From the NCBI GenBank assembly GCA_002296965.1, contig DBIW01000034.1, positions 1 to 57,810 on the forward strand: DNA of 57,810 bases, given 5' to 3'. The position numbers were made by a program, and so were the translations under genes. Below the pieces are notes generated by a model. That model saw only the letters and a list, made by a program, of their open reading frames with translations, searched no databases and was not told where the DNA came from. Positions 23,618 to 31,741 of the stretch are shown piece after piece; the stretch's first letter is position 1; each line of letters begins with the position of its first letter. Origin of the DNA: Treponema sp. UBA792. GTDB lineage: Bacteria > Spirochaetota > Spirochaetia > Treponematales > Treponemataceae.

Positions 23618-23646
23618 ATTCTACCATAAAACAGATAAAAGTAAAA
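23618..23646 (-). promoter_or_regulatory. Promoter of Cache-GGDEF-EAL gene
   Basis: On minus TAGAAT (23618-23623) lies 17 bases after TTTTAC (23641-23646). The leader would be about 10 bases with AAGG. Confidence 0.5.
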
Positions 23647-23650
23647 TTTT

Positions 23651-23683
23651 TTAACTAAAAATTATGAATTTGTTTACTAAAAA
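23651..23683. repeat. Two 11-bp direct repeats in divergent promoter region
   Basis: TTAACTAAAAA (23651-23661) and TTTACTAAAAA (23673-23683) differ at one base and start 22 bases apart, about two helical turns. They lie just upstream of the phosphodiesterase -35 and on the far side of the flagellar promoter, suggesting a site for a dimeric regulator. Confidence 0.45.
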
Positions 23684-23755
23684 CGCATCCGTGCGCCGCC
23701 GCGGACCTGTCTCCCCGCGGAATTCCGCCTAGGCGTAACTCTTGCCCGAAAATCC

Positions 23756-23782
23756 TAAAGTCGCGCGCCGCGCTTCCGATAA
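23756..23782 (+). promoter_or_regulatory. Sigma-28 (FliA) flagellar promoter
   Basis: TAAAGTCG (23756-23763), 11 bases, TCCGATAA (23775-23782) fits the sigma-28 consensus TAAAGTTT-N11-GCCGATAA with exact spacing and only a few mismatches. It lies about 40 bases before flgN, the first gene of a late flagellar operon. Confidence 0.85.
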
Positions 23783-23821
23783 TCAGATGAGGAAATAAGG
23801 AATTTGCCACAAGAGGTTTTT

Positions 23822-24259
23822 ATGACGCAGAATGACATTGAGAGGTTCGGAAAGATTCTGGAGGAGGAGGGGAAGGCGCTTGACGATATGTGCGGCGGAC
23901 AGGCTCTTCTCCGGAAGGCTGTCATGGACAGGGACTGGAGCCGGCTGATGGATGTCACCGCCGCCGTCAACGAGAAATCGGTCATATTCGAGCGCCTCGA
24001 TGCGGAGCGCGATCTGCTTCAGTCCGGCATGGACAGGGAGACGCTCAGGCCGTATCTCGGAACGCTCGGCGGGCTCAGGGCGAAGCTGCTCAGGTGCAGG
24101 ACCGAGACCCGCGCGCTCGGTGAATATATCGCGGTCACAAAGAATTTCATACAGGGGATAATAGACGAGGCTCTTCCACAGAGCACGAACAGGACATATA
24201 CAAAGCAGGGATTCGTCCGGCGTCAGCCACAGAGCGTGGTTCTGGACCGGCTTCTTTAG
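23822..24259 (+). CDS. flgN: FlgN family flagellar export chaperone
   Basis: FlgN holds the hook-junction proteins FlgK and FlgL before export. The 145-residue protein is all helical and charged (IERFGKILEEEGKALDDM; later GMDRETLRPYLGTLGGLRAKL), as expected for FlgN, and it directly precedes flgK and flgL, its clients. The assignment rests on fold character and context more than on sequence identity. ATG 23822 has GAGG 5 bases upstream; the in-frame TTG at 23804 lacks this. It is the first gene after the sigma-28 promoter. Confidence 0.82.
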   Translation: MTQNDIERFGKILEEEGKALDDMCGGQALLRKAVMDRDWSRLMDVTAAVNEKSVIFERLDAERDLLQSGMDRETLRPYLGTLGGLRAKLLRCRTETRALGEYIAVTKNFIQGIIDEALPQSTNRTYTKQGFVRRQPQSVVLDRLL

Positions 24260-24273
24260 CGGAGGAGGAAAAG

Positions 24274-26148
24274 ATGGGATCCACATTTTCTGGAATAGAG
24301 CTCGGAAAACGCAGCATAATGGCGAATACGGACGCCATAACGACGGCCGGCCACAACATCTCGAATGCCGGCACGGAAGGATATTCAAGGCAGCGTGTCC
24401 AGATAAAGGAATTCTCGCCGCTCTACAGGCCCGATCTCACCAGGGCGGAACGTCCCGGCATGATAGGCCAGGGTGTTGACGTGCAGAGCGTGAACAGAAT
24501 CAGGGACGAGCTTCTTGACAGGCGCATAACGGCGCAGTCCAACCAGGAGTCATACTGGGACACAAGAAGCAAGTATTATATGATGCTGGAGCAGATTTAC
24601 AACGAGCCGGATGATGTCTCGATCAGATCCAATATGGACAAATTCTGGAGCTCATGGCAGGAGCTTTCTGTCAATCCGGAAAGCCAGGCCGCAAGGCAGG
24701 CCGTGGTCACGCGCGGCGAGACGCTTGCGGATTCAATAAGACAGAGATGGGAGGGGCTTGACGGAATCGGAAAGCTGATTGACGGGGACATAGAGGCGAC
24801 TGTAAGACAGGTGAATGACATCGCCTCCCAGATCGCCTCCGTGAATTCGGAGATCGTGCGCTCCAGGGCCATGGGCGACAGCCCGAACGACCTTCTTGAC
24901 AGAAGGGATCTCCTTGTGGACAGGCTCGCAAAGCTTGTGAACATAACCACCGACAGCCGCGACAGCGATGAATTCATGGTTCATGTGGACGGACTTGTCC
25001 TTGTCCAGGGAGGAATTTCAAGGGAGATAGGATTCGCCCCCAGAAATGACGGCTCAGGCTACAACAAGCTTGTCTGGGCCGACTCCGGAAACGACGCGCA
25101 TTTTTCGGGGGGAACGCTCGGCGCTCTCGTCGGACTGCGTGACGAGGATGTCCGCGGCGAGATTCAGTCGCTTAACACGATGGCGATGAATTTCGCGGAT
25201 CTTGTGAACGATGTGCACCGCAACGCGCTCGGCGCGAACGGAATGACAGGTCTTGATTTCTTCGTGCAGAGACCTTTTGTGGAGAATGTGAACGGAAATT
25301 TCGACCGGGACGGTGACGGCGTGCTTGACACTTCCTATGTGTTCAGGATGTCCGGAACGAACCGGCTTGACAGGGAGCAGCAGATCGGGCTTGAGGGCGT
25401 GATGACGCTTTCTTCGGCGGGAGGAACCGTCTCCGTCGCGTACCGCCATACAGACACCGTCGAGACGGTGATAAACCGGATCAACGACAGCGCAAGCGAG
25501 GTGAAGGCCTACCTTGACAGGGACGGCAGGCTCGTTCTCAAGGGTGTTGCCGCCGCTGAGTCCTCCGACCCGGACTTTGTTATACGCCACGTGGAGGATG
25601 ACGGGTTTTTCCTGACCGGCTATGCGGGAATCCTTTCCGGAAGCGGCGCGGGCGGAGCCTATGACTTTGCCTCCGCTGACAGCGTGGACAGGCTTGCTCC
25701 TGGCTCGCGGTTCGCGGTGGCTCCGGTCACGAATCCGGCCGCATATATACAGATAAATCCTGCTGTCAGCAGCGACGTCATGAGCGTGGCTGCCGCCTAT
25801 CCGGACGCATCCGGCGCCATGAACGCAGGCGACGGACGGGCCGCGGTTGACATAGCCTCGATAAGGAATTCTCCTGTCATGATAGGAAGACAGCGTACTT
25901 TCGACGATTATTTCGCCGACTCGGTGACGAACGTCGCGCTTAGAGGCGAGCAGGCGGAGACGAATCTGCTCAGCCAGAATTCCATAATGGGAGACCTTCG
26001 GAGCATGAGGGACTCTGTCAGCGGTGTCAACATAGACGAGGAGCTTGCAGAGATAATGAAATTCCAGCACGGCTACAATGCCGCGGCGAAATTCATCACG
26101 GTATGGGACAGCCTTCTTGACACCGTGATAAACAGAATCGGTGTGTGA
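24274..26148 (+). CDS. flgK: Flagellar hook-associated protein 1
   Basis: FlgK forms the first hook-filament junction ring. The N-terminal coiled-coil motif (GIELGKRSIMANTDAITTAG then HNISNAGTEGYSRQ) and the C-terminal helix (NIDEELAEIMKFQHGYNAAA) are those of flagellar axial proteins. The length of 624 residues is normal. A strong AGGAGGA lies just before the ATG. In spirochaetes the filament is periplasmic, so this protein works between hook and periplasmic filament. Confidence 0.96.
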   Translation: MGSTFSGIELGKRSIMANTDAITTAGHNISNAGTEGYSRQRVQIKEFSPLYRPDLTRAERPGMIGQGVDVQSVNRIRDELLDRRITAQSNQESYWDTRSKYYMMLEQIYNEPDDVSIRSNMDKFWSSWQELSVNPESQAARQAVVTRGETLADSIRQRWEGLDGIGKLIDGDIEATVRQVNDIASQIASVNSEIVRSRAMGDSPNDLLDRRDLLVDRLAKLVNITTDSRDSDEFMVHVDGLVLVQGGISREIGFAPRNDGSGYNKLVWADSGNDAHFSGGTLGALVGLRDEDVRGEIQSLNTMAMNFADLVNDVHRNALGANGMTGLDFFVQRPFVENVNGNFDRDGDGVLDTSYVFRMSGTNRLDREQQIGLEGVMTLSSAGGTVSVAYRHTDTVETVINRINDSASEVKAYLDRDGRLVLKGVAAAESSDPDFVIRHVEDDGFFLTGYAGILSGSGAGGAYDFASADSVDRLAPGSRFAVAPVTNPAAYIQINPAVSSDVMSVAAAYPDASGAMNAGDGRAAVDIASIRNSPVMIGRQRTFDDYFADSVTNVALRGEQAETNLLSQNSIMGDLRSMRDSVSGVNIDEELAEIMKFQHGYNAAAKFITVWDSLLDTVINRIGV

Positions 26149-26175
26149 CCGAATAAAATCTGACGGGAGAATGAC

Positions 26176-27420
26176 ATGAGAAGAATCAGTTCGCAGATGA
26201 ACAATATGGACACGCAGGCGAATCTCCGCCTTCAGGAATCAAGGCTCAACAGGGCCGGCAATCAGATAGGAAGCCAGCGCAGAATTCAGCAGCTCCGTGA
26301 CGATCCTCTTGCCGCCGGACATCTTGTGCGCTACCAGTCGTATCTTTCGCGCGTGAACAATTTCGAGAAGAATGCGCGTACTCTTTCGGAGCAGTTCTCC
26401 GTGAGGGAAGGCTATATGAGCGATTCGCTTGAGGTGATGCAGCGCATAAGGGAACTTGCGGTGACCGGAGCGAACGGAATTTACGGCAGAGACGACATGA
26501 GGAACATGGCGGCCGAGGTGGATGAGCTTCTCAAGGCGCTTGTCCAGAATGCGAATGCCGTCGGTCCTGACGGGAATTCCATATTTGCCGGAACGAACAC
26601 AAGGACAACGGCCTTTGATGTCGAGATGGGAAATGTGGAGGGCTCAGGTGTTCCCCTGATCCAGTCCGTGAGATACAACGGAAACATAGACGTGAATTCC
26701 GTCGAGATAGACGAGAACAAGTATCTTGTGAACGACAATGCCGGAAACCGCACTTTCTGGGCGGAGAACCAGCAGATTTTCGGGGCCAGGGACGCCGGTT
26801 CATGGCAGGCCTCGTCCGACGGCGTGATTTCCGTTGACGGCGTAAGAATTAATATATCGGAGGGCGACAATATCTATGCCCTCGTGTCAAAGATAAACGG
26901 CAGCGATGCGGCGGTGAAGGCCTCTGTGGATCCTGTGACGAAAAGCCTGAACCTGTCCACGACGGACGCGCGCCAGCTTTGGATTCAGGATGTCGAGGGA
27001 AATTCGCTGAACGAGCTTGGGATGGTGAAGGACTCAAGCCAGAGACCTCCGTACAATCTCGGTGACGGAGTGCGTGTCGCGGGCGGATCGCTGTTTGACG
27101 CGGTGATTTCGTTCAGGAACGCGCTTCTGTCCGGGGACAGCGAGGCCGTCGGAGGCCGTGTGCTCGGTACAATAGACCAGGGAATCAGCAGCCTTGTCAC
27201 GAGGCTCGCGAAGTCCGGCGCCGAATATGAGCGTGCGAAGCTGAATGTCGAGAGGAATTCCAAGACCGCGCTTGACGTGACCCAGATGATTTCCTCTGAA
27301 GGCGACCTTGATTTCACCAAGGCCGTGACGGACATGAAGATGCTGGACTATGCGAACCAGGCCACGCTGAGCCAGGCTGGAAAGATGTACAGCAGCACGC
27401 TTCTGAACTACATGAGATAG
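26176..27420 (+). CDS. flgL: Flagellar hook-associated protein 3
   Basis: FlgL forms the second hook-filament junction ring next to flagellin. The N-terminal helix (RRISSQMNNMDTQANLRLQE, then RIQQLRDDPLAAGHLVRYQS) and the C-terminal helix (DFTKAVTDMKMLDYANQATL) are flagellin-like. The length is 414 residues. GGGAG lies 6 bases before the ATG, and it starts 27 bases after flgK in the same operon. Confidence 0.95.
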   Translation: MRRISSQMNNMDTQANLRLQESRLNRAGNQIGSQRRIQQLRDDPLAAGHLVRYQSYLSRVNNFEKNARTLSEQFSVREGYMSDSLEVMQRIRELAVTGANGIYGRDDMRNMAAEVDELLKALVQNANAVGPDGNSIFAGTNTRTTAFDVEMGNVEGSGVPLIQSVRYNGNIDVNSVEIDENKYLVNDNAGNRTFWAENQQIFGARDAGSWQASSDGVISVDGVRINISEGDNIYALVSKINGSDAAVKASVDPVTKSLNLSTTDARQLWIQDVEGNSLNELGMVKDSSQRPPYNLGDGVRVAGGSLFDAVISFRNALLSGDSEAVGGRVLGTIDQGISSLVTRLAKSGAEYERAKLNVERNSKTALDVTQMISSEGDLDFTKAVTDMKMLDYANQATLSQAGKMYSSTLLNYMR

Positions 27421-27440
27421 CCTCCGGGAATTCTGCAAGT

Positions 27441-27893
27441 ATGGAAATACAGACAAAGGTCATGGGGACGGTGGATGTTCCCGATTCAAATATGCTGACT
27501 ATTCCGGACGGGCTGTTCGGATTCGAGGAATATACGCAATTCGCGCTGGTTGAGTCTGGATGTGTTCCGTTCTACTGGCTGCAGTCCGCCGAGAATGCGG
27601 ATCTCGCGTTCATAATTGTGGACCCGTTTCTTATCTGTCCGGAATATGAGACCGACATAGATGATGACGTTCTCGCAAGAATCGGAATCTCCGCGCCCGA
27701 GGATATAGCCGTGATGACGATCGTGACAGTTCCGAGGGACGGCTCTCCTGTGACCGCGAATTTTCAGGGGCCTCTGGTCATAAACCGGAGCAACGGAAAA
27801 TGTATGCAGGTGATTCTGAGCGACAGCCGTTGGACCACAAAAGTCGATATTGCCGCCTCGCTCAAGAGCGGGCGGGGGAGAGCGACATGCTGA
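27441..27893 (+). CDS. fliW: Flagellar assembly factor FliW
   Basis: FliW binds both flagellin and CsrA. When flagellin is secreted, free FliW sequesters CsrA and relieves its repression of flagellin mRNA (known from Bacillus). The 150-residue sequence has the family stretches [40 protein letters not shown] and [20 protein letters not shown]. It follows flgL by 20 bases and its last 7 bases overlap csrA, so the two partners are translated together. The family domain ends near residue 140. Confidence 0.96.
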   Translation: MEIQTKVMGTVDVPDSNMLTIPDGLFGFEEYTQFALVESGCVPFYWLQSAENADLAFIIVDPFLICPEYETDIDDDVLARIGISAPEDIAVMTIVTVPRDGSPVTANFQGPLVINRSNGKCMQVILSDSRWTTKVDIAASLKSGRGRATC

Positions 27894-28129
27894 TTCTTTC
27901 AAGAAAGGTCGATGAGAAGATAAGAATCGGCGACGAGATTACACTGACAATAATCGATGTCCGTGGAGATCAGGTCAAGATAGGCGTGGAGGCTCCCAGA
28001 AACGTCAAGGTGTTCCGGCAGGAGGTGTTCAATGCGATCCAGTCCGAGAATATGGCCGCCGCCGTGGAGCCGGATCAGGCCGGAGCCGCATTCGGGGAGC
28101 TTTCGAGGCTGCTCTCAGCTGAATCTTGA
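27887..28129 (+). CDS. csrA: Carbon storage regulator CsrA
   Basis: CsrA is an RNA-binding dimer that blocks ribosome binding on targets such as flagellin mRNA. The 80-residue sequence begins [18 protein letters not shown] and contains [19 protein letters not shown], both canonical including the GxxAP RNA-binding face. The tail (about 58-80) is longer than E. coli CsrA (61 residues), similar to spirochaete and Gram-positive forms. GGGGAG lies shortly before the ATG inside fliW. The 3' end overlaps the convergent cysteine desulfurase gene by 15 bases. Confidence 0.97.
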   Translation: MLILSRKVDEKIRIGDEITLTIIDVRGDQVKIGVEAPRNVKVFRQEVFNAIQSENMAAAVEPDQAGAAFGELSRLLSAES

Positions 28130-29305
28130 GGCTATGTTCCCTACAGCCTCAACGAGATCCGTCATGGCGGCCTGCGTCGTATGCGGGCCGAAGCTGAATC
28201 TGACCGCGTTTTTCTGAAATTCGGCGCTTACGTGCATCGCCTCAAGCACGGGACGGTTCTGTTTGTGCGTGGAGCAGGCGCTTCCTGTCGATATGCAGAA
28301 TCCCTCCGCATCCAGCGCGCGCAGCATGACATTGCCGGGAATTCCTCTGAATGCGGCCTGCACGACCCACGGGGAAAACAGATGCCGGTTCCCTGTCTGC
28401 ATTCTTGACTCCGGAATCACCGTGCATCCCGGAATCCGGGACAGCGCGCTGATGAAGCCGTCCGTCGCCTTCTCCTGCCTGCGGAGACGGTTCTCCGCCT
28501 CCTGGTTTTTTCCGTTCAGGTAATATCTCTCAAGACAGAGGGAGAATGCGACCGCTCCGAGCACATTCTCCGTTCCGCTCCTCACCGCGCGTTCCTGTCC
28601 GCCGCCGCGGAGAAACGGCTCTATCGGTTCCGCAAGGTAGAGAATTCCTGTTCCTCGGGGACCGCATATCTTGTGCGAGCTGAAAGCCGCGCTGTCTATT
28701 CCTTTGTGCGGAATATCAAGATGAATTTTTCCTGCCGCCTGGACACAGTCTGTATGGAATTTCGGCCTGCGTCCTCCGCGGGAGGCCTGCGCGACCGCAT
28801 CCGCAATTTCTGCCACCGGCTGGATTGAGCCTGTCTCGTTGTTCACCGCCATTACGTATACGGCCAGCGTGTCCGGAGTTACGAGCGATGCCGCCGCTTC
28901 AGGTGTTATTATTCCGGACCTGTCGGCGGGAATTCTCACCACGTCCATTCCGCACTTTTTAAGCGCGTCCGCCTGCTCGCGCACCGCCGGATGCTCCACC
29001 GAGCTTATAAGCACGGTTCCGCGTCTGGGGCTGTTCAGCAGGGACAGCAGAGGAATCTGGTCGCTCTCCGTTCCTCCCGACGTGAAGTATATCTGCTCAG
29101 GTTTTACGCCGATGACGGCCGCCACTCTCTGCCTTGCGGACTCAAGAAGCCCGGAGGCTTTTTTCCCGGTTCTGTGCGCGCTGGACGGGTTTCCCCAGGC
29201 TTCCGATGTGAGCCTGACCGCCTCCTCCAGTATGTCCATGTCCGCCGGGCTCGTCGCGGCCCAGTCAAAGTAATGTTCTTTTTCCGGATTTCCCATGTCA
29301 GTCAT
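28115..29305 (-). CDS. NifS/IscS-like cysteine desulfurase
   Basis: A PLP enzyme that removes sulfur from cysteine for iron-sulfur clusters or tRNA thiolation. The N-terminal YFDWAATSP, the EHPAVREQ histidine segment, the PLP lysine in [12 protein letters not shown] (about residue 214) and the active-site cysteine in [12 protein letters not shown] (about 334) are present. At 396 residues it fits group I desulfurases. Its start overlaps the stop of aroB by 4 bases. No iscU, sufE or thiI partner is in the window, so the sulfur acceptor is not known. Confidence 0.92.
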   Translation of the reverse strand: MTDMGNPEKEHYFDWAATSPADMDILEEAVRLTSEAWGNPSSAHRTGKKASGLLESARQRVAAVIGVKPEQIYFTSGGTESDQIPLLSLLNSPRRGTVLISSVEHPAVREQADALKKCGMDVVRIPADRSGIITPEAAASLVTPDTLAVYVMAVNNETGSIQPVAEIADAVAQASRGGRRPKFHTDCVQAAGKIHLDIPHKGIDSAAFSSHKICGPRGTGILYLAEPIEPFLRGGGQERAVRSGTENVLGAVAFSLCLERYYLNGKNQEAENRLRRQEKATDGFISALSRIPGCTVIPESRMQTGNRHLFSPWVVQAAFRGIPGNVMLRALDAEGFCISTGSACSTHKQNRPVLEAMHVSAEFQKNAVRFSFGPHTTQAAMTDLVEAVGNIASRFS

Positions 29306-30423
29306 CTAAGCACCGAAAGTATGTCATTGTCGTCAAATTCTTCTATAACCGTGTCGTTCAGACCTCTGGGGAGAACCAGCCTTATCCTGCCGTTCATGTT
29401 TTTCTTGTCCTTGTGCATCACGGCAAGAAGCCTTTCTCCGGCTCCTCCGCCGTTTATCGCCGCCGGAACAGGCTCCGTGTTCCATCCGTATTCGGAAAGA
29501 ATTCCGAACAGCTCCTTTATGAACGCCTCGCGGCAGTATTCCTTTCTGAAGCTGAGGGCGGCGGCCCGTCCTATTCCCCAGGCGACTGCGGCTCCGTGAG
29601 TTACCGTGCCGAGTCCGGCGACAGTCTCAAGCGCATGTCCGAATGTATGTCCGAGGTTCAGTAGACGTCTCGTGTCCCTTTCCATAAAATCCTTCTCGAC
29701 CGCGGCGGCCTTTGCCCGGACGCATCTCCTTATGATGGTGTCCAGCAGCTCCTTGTCGCGCCTTTTTATCAGATCCGGACTGCCGCGGAAAATACCGTAC
29801 AGTTCGCTGTCATAGAGAAGTGCGGTCTTGAACGCCTCCGCAAGTCCGGAGTTGTACTGGTTCTCCGGAAGATACTGCACGAATTCCGGATAGTAATGGA
29901 GCCGGCCCGCCGGGAAGAAGGTTCCCACCATGTTCTTGTAGCTGTCGAAATCGCAGCCCGTCTTTCCGCCGATGGACGCGTCCACCATCGCGAGGAGCGT
30001 TGTAGGAACAAGCATGACGGATGAGCCGCGTTTGAACAGCGACGCCGCGAAACTCGTTATGTCGCAGATGACGCCGCCTCCGATTCCGACGAACATATCG
30101 TTTCTTGAGAAGCCCGCATCTACCGCGGCGGCCACTATCGTGAGCACGCTTTCCATGGTCTTGTACGGCTCTCCTGAGCCGAGGATGATAAGACAGTCGC
30201 CTCCGCGGACTCCGTCATCGAATCCGGCCGTAAATTCCCTCATGCATTCAAGGCTTGCGACCGTCGCGTCCGTCACGAAGAATCTTCTCCGTCCGTCCGC
30301 GTGTTCCGTTCCCGGCTCAAGCAGACGTACCGGATCCGGTGTTCCCCTGTTGAATGAAATGTCTGATTTCCCGGCTCCGGCATGGACCGCCGGATAGGTG
30401 ATCTGAAAACTGTCGTTGGTCAT
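29302..30423 (-). CDS. aroB: 3-Dehydroquinate synthase
   Basis: AroB makes dehydroquinate from DAHP in the shikimate pathway, using NAD and a metal. Visible motifs are VGIGGGVICDITSFAASLFK (NAD site), VPTTLLAMVDASIGGKTG, and the metal-binding NLGHTFGHALE with HGAAVAWG. The length is 373 residues from ATG 30423. The frame is open farther upstream but that stretch lies over the preceding gene and does not look like AroB. No clear Shine-Dalgarno sequence is seen. It is in a minus-strand series tmk, unknown gene, aroB, desulfurase. Confidence 0.94.
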   Translation of the reverse strand: MTNDSFQITYPAVHAGAGKSDISFNRGTPDPVRLLEPGTEHADGRRRFFVTDATVASLECMREFTAGFDDGVRGGDCLIILGSGEPYKTMESVLTIVAAAVDAGFSRNDMFVGIGGGVICDITSFAASLFKRGSSVMLVPTTLLAMVDASIGGKTGCDFDSYKNMVGTFFPAGRLHYYPEFVQYLPENQYNSGLAEAFKTALLYDSELYGIFRGSPDLIKRRDKELLDTIIRRCVRAKAAAVEKDFMERDTRRLLNLGHTFGHALETVAGLGTVTHGAAVAWGIGRAAALSFRKEYCREAFIKELFGILSEYGWNTEPVPAAINGGGAGERLLAVMHKDKKNMNGRIRLVLPRGLNDTVIEEFDDNDILSVLR

Positions 30424-30433
30424 GCGGACAAGT

Positions 30434-31060
30434 TTAATAGTTTTTTGATTCCATAGCAAGTAATTCATCGATGGAGGCGCGCACGCGGGCAGTCTCCCGC
30501 TCAAGCATCTTTCCGTAGTCAAGGCTGCCGTCACCGATCCGCTCGCGCTCGTCCTCCCAGTTCTGAAGTCCGGATATGAACAGGAACCTGAATTCCGGAG
30601 CGTCGGCCTTTTCCCTCCAGAGCTGCGCCTCCTGCCAGTAGTAGAGTCCGGCCTGATAGCAGCTGAGCGTCTTCTCCAGATTGCGCAGATACTCGTCCTT
30701 CCAGGGGGCATCGTAGAAATATATGCATTTCTTGTCATATATCCGTCCCAGCCTCAGGTGCTGCTCGATCAGCTTGAGGTTCAGGTGCATCTGGAACAGG
30801 TATCTGTATTTTTCCCATTCCTTTTCCGTGGTGATTTTTGTCCTTGCGTACATGGGATTCGCGAAGTCGGCGCGTACCGCCTTCTCAAGCCAGTATATGT
30901 TCTCCATGCAGTCATCCGGATTCTGCTGGTAGCTCACATGATATAGCCTGTAGAAGTCCTCCTTGTATTTCACCATATAGGCGTTCAGTTTTGCGGAAGG
31001 AAGCGACATGAGCGCAAGCGCCAGGAGAAGCTGCGGAACGGCATGGAATTTTCTGTTCAT
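30434..31060 (-). CDS. Exported protein of unknown function
   Basis: A 208-residue protein with a signal peptide (about 1-27, ending LNA), then a helical, aromatic-rich body with many Tyr, Trp, Lys and Glu residues (FYRLYHVSYQQNPDDCMENI; YWQEAQLWREKADAPEF). I do not recognise a family. The helical pattern could be TPR-like. It lies 32 bases after tmk and 10 bases before aroB on the same strand, so it belongs to that operon. GGAGG touches the ATG (1 base apart), too close for normal use, and GATAAT lies 6 bases upstream. Confidence 0.75.
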   Translation of the reverse strand: MNRKFHAVPQLLLALALMSLPSAKLNAYMVKYKEDFYRLYHVSYQQNPDDCMENIYWLEKAVRADFANPMYARTKITTEKEWEKYRYLFQMHLNLKLIEQHLRLGRIYDKKCIYFYDAPWKDEYLRNLEKTLSCYQAGLYYWQEAQLWREKADAPEFRFLFISGLQNWEDERERIGDGSLDYGKMLERETARVRASIDELLAMESKNY

Positions 31061-31092
31061 GCCTCCATTATCGGCGGCATGGCGTCCCGGAT

Positions 31093-31722
31093 TTACCGTT
31101 TTCCGTCAAGGCCGTATTCCCTGACCTTGCTCCATACGGTCTCCGCTATGCTTCCGATGCTGGCTCCGGCATCTATCCTGACGACATTCATCCCCTTGCC
31201 TTTCTCCGTGCCCTCGTATCCGGAAATCACTTTCTCGTAAAGGGCGGCGGTCTTTCTCTGAAAATCCGTGTTCTCGTAGATTTCCCTTGCATTTCCCCGT
31301 CCGCACACTCTCGCCATCGAGACTTCAGGAGCGACTGCGAGGTAGAACAGGAGCGACGGAAGCGGAAATCCTGAATTGAGCATCTCCGGCAGTCCGTCTC
31401 CGCAGCTGACCGACTGGTATGCGAGGCTTGAGAACAGGTATCTGTCGCTGATCACGATCCCGCAGGCCGCCGCCTCAAGGATTCCGCCCTTTCCGTATAC
31501 GTGCTCGCATCTGTCGGCGGCGAACAGGTATGCGGCCGTCCTCGCGTCCACGCTGAATTCTCCGGCCAGCATCCTTCTGAGAAAAAGCCCTGTGGGACCT
31601 GATGTCGGCTCCGCCGTGACAGCCGCCCCTCCTTCCGCAAGACGTTCCGCAAGCAGTTTTATCTGTGTCGATGTTCCGGAGCCGTCGATTCCCTCGAATA
31701 CAATAAAATTTTTCAGTACCAT
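31093..31722 (-). CDS. tmk: Thymidylate kinase
   Basis: Tmk phosphorylates dTMP to dTDP. The 209-residue protein has the P-loop FEGIDGSGTSTQ (10-20), the DRY motif (SDRYLFSSLAYQS) and a lid region (CGRGNAREIYENTDF). In the P-loop the usual lysine (GKS/T) is Thr17, which is unusual for a nucleotide kinase. I recall similar GSGTSTQ loops in spirochaete Tmk, but could not verify it. It heads the minus-strand operon and is divergent from tamB, 19 bases away. Confidence 0.9.
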   Translation of the reverse strand: MVLKNFIVFEGIDGSGTSTQIKLLAERLAEGGAAVTAEPTSGPTGLFLRRMLAGEFSVDARTAAYLFAADRCEHVYGKGGILEAAACGIVISDRYLFSSLAYQSVSCGDGLPEMLNSGFPLPSLLFYLAVAPEVSMARVCGRGNAREIYENTDFQRKTAALYEKVISGYEGTEKGKGMNVVRIDAGASIGSIAETVWSKVREYGLDGKR

Positions 31723-31741
31723 AAAATAACCTGTATATTTA

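Noticed and set aside
25054..26070. Long open frame antisense to flgK (338 codons)
   Set aside because: It is a by-product of codon composition. The opposite strand encodes complete FlgK, and the antisense product is low-quality, His/Arg-rich, and has no homology I recognise.
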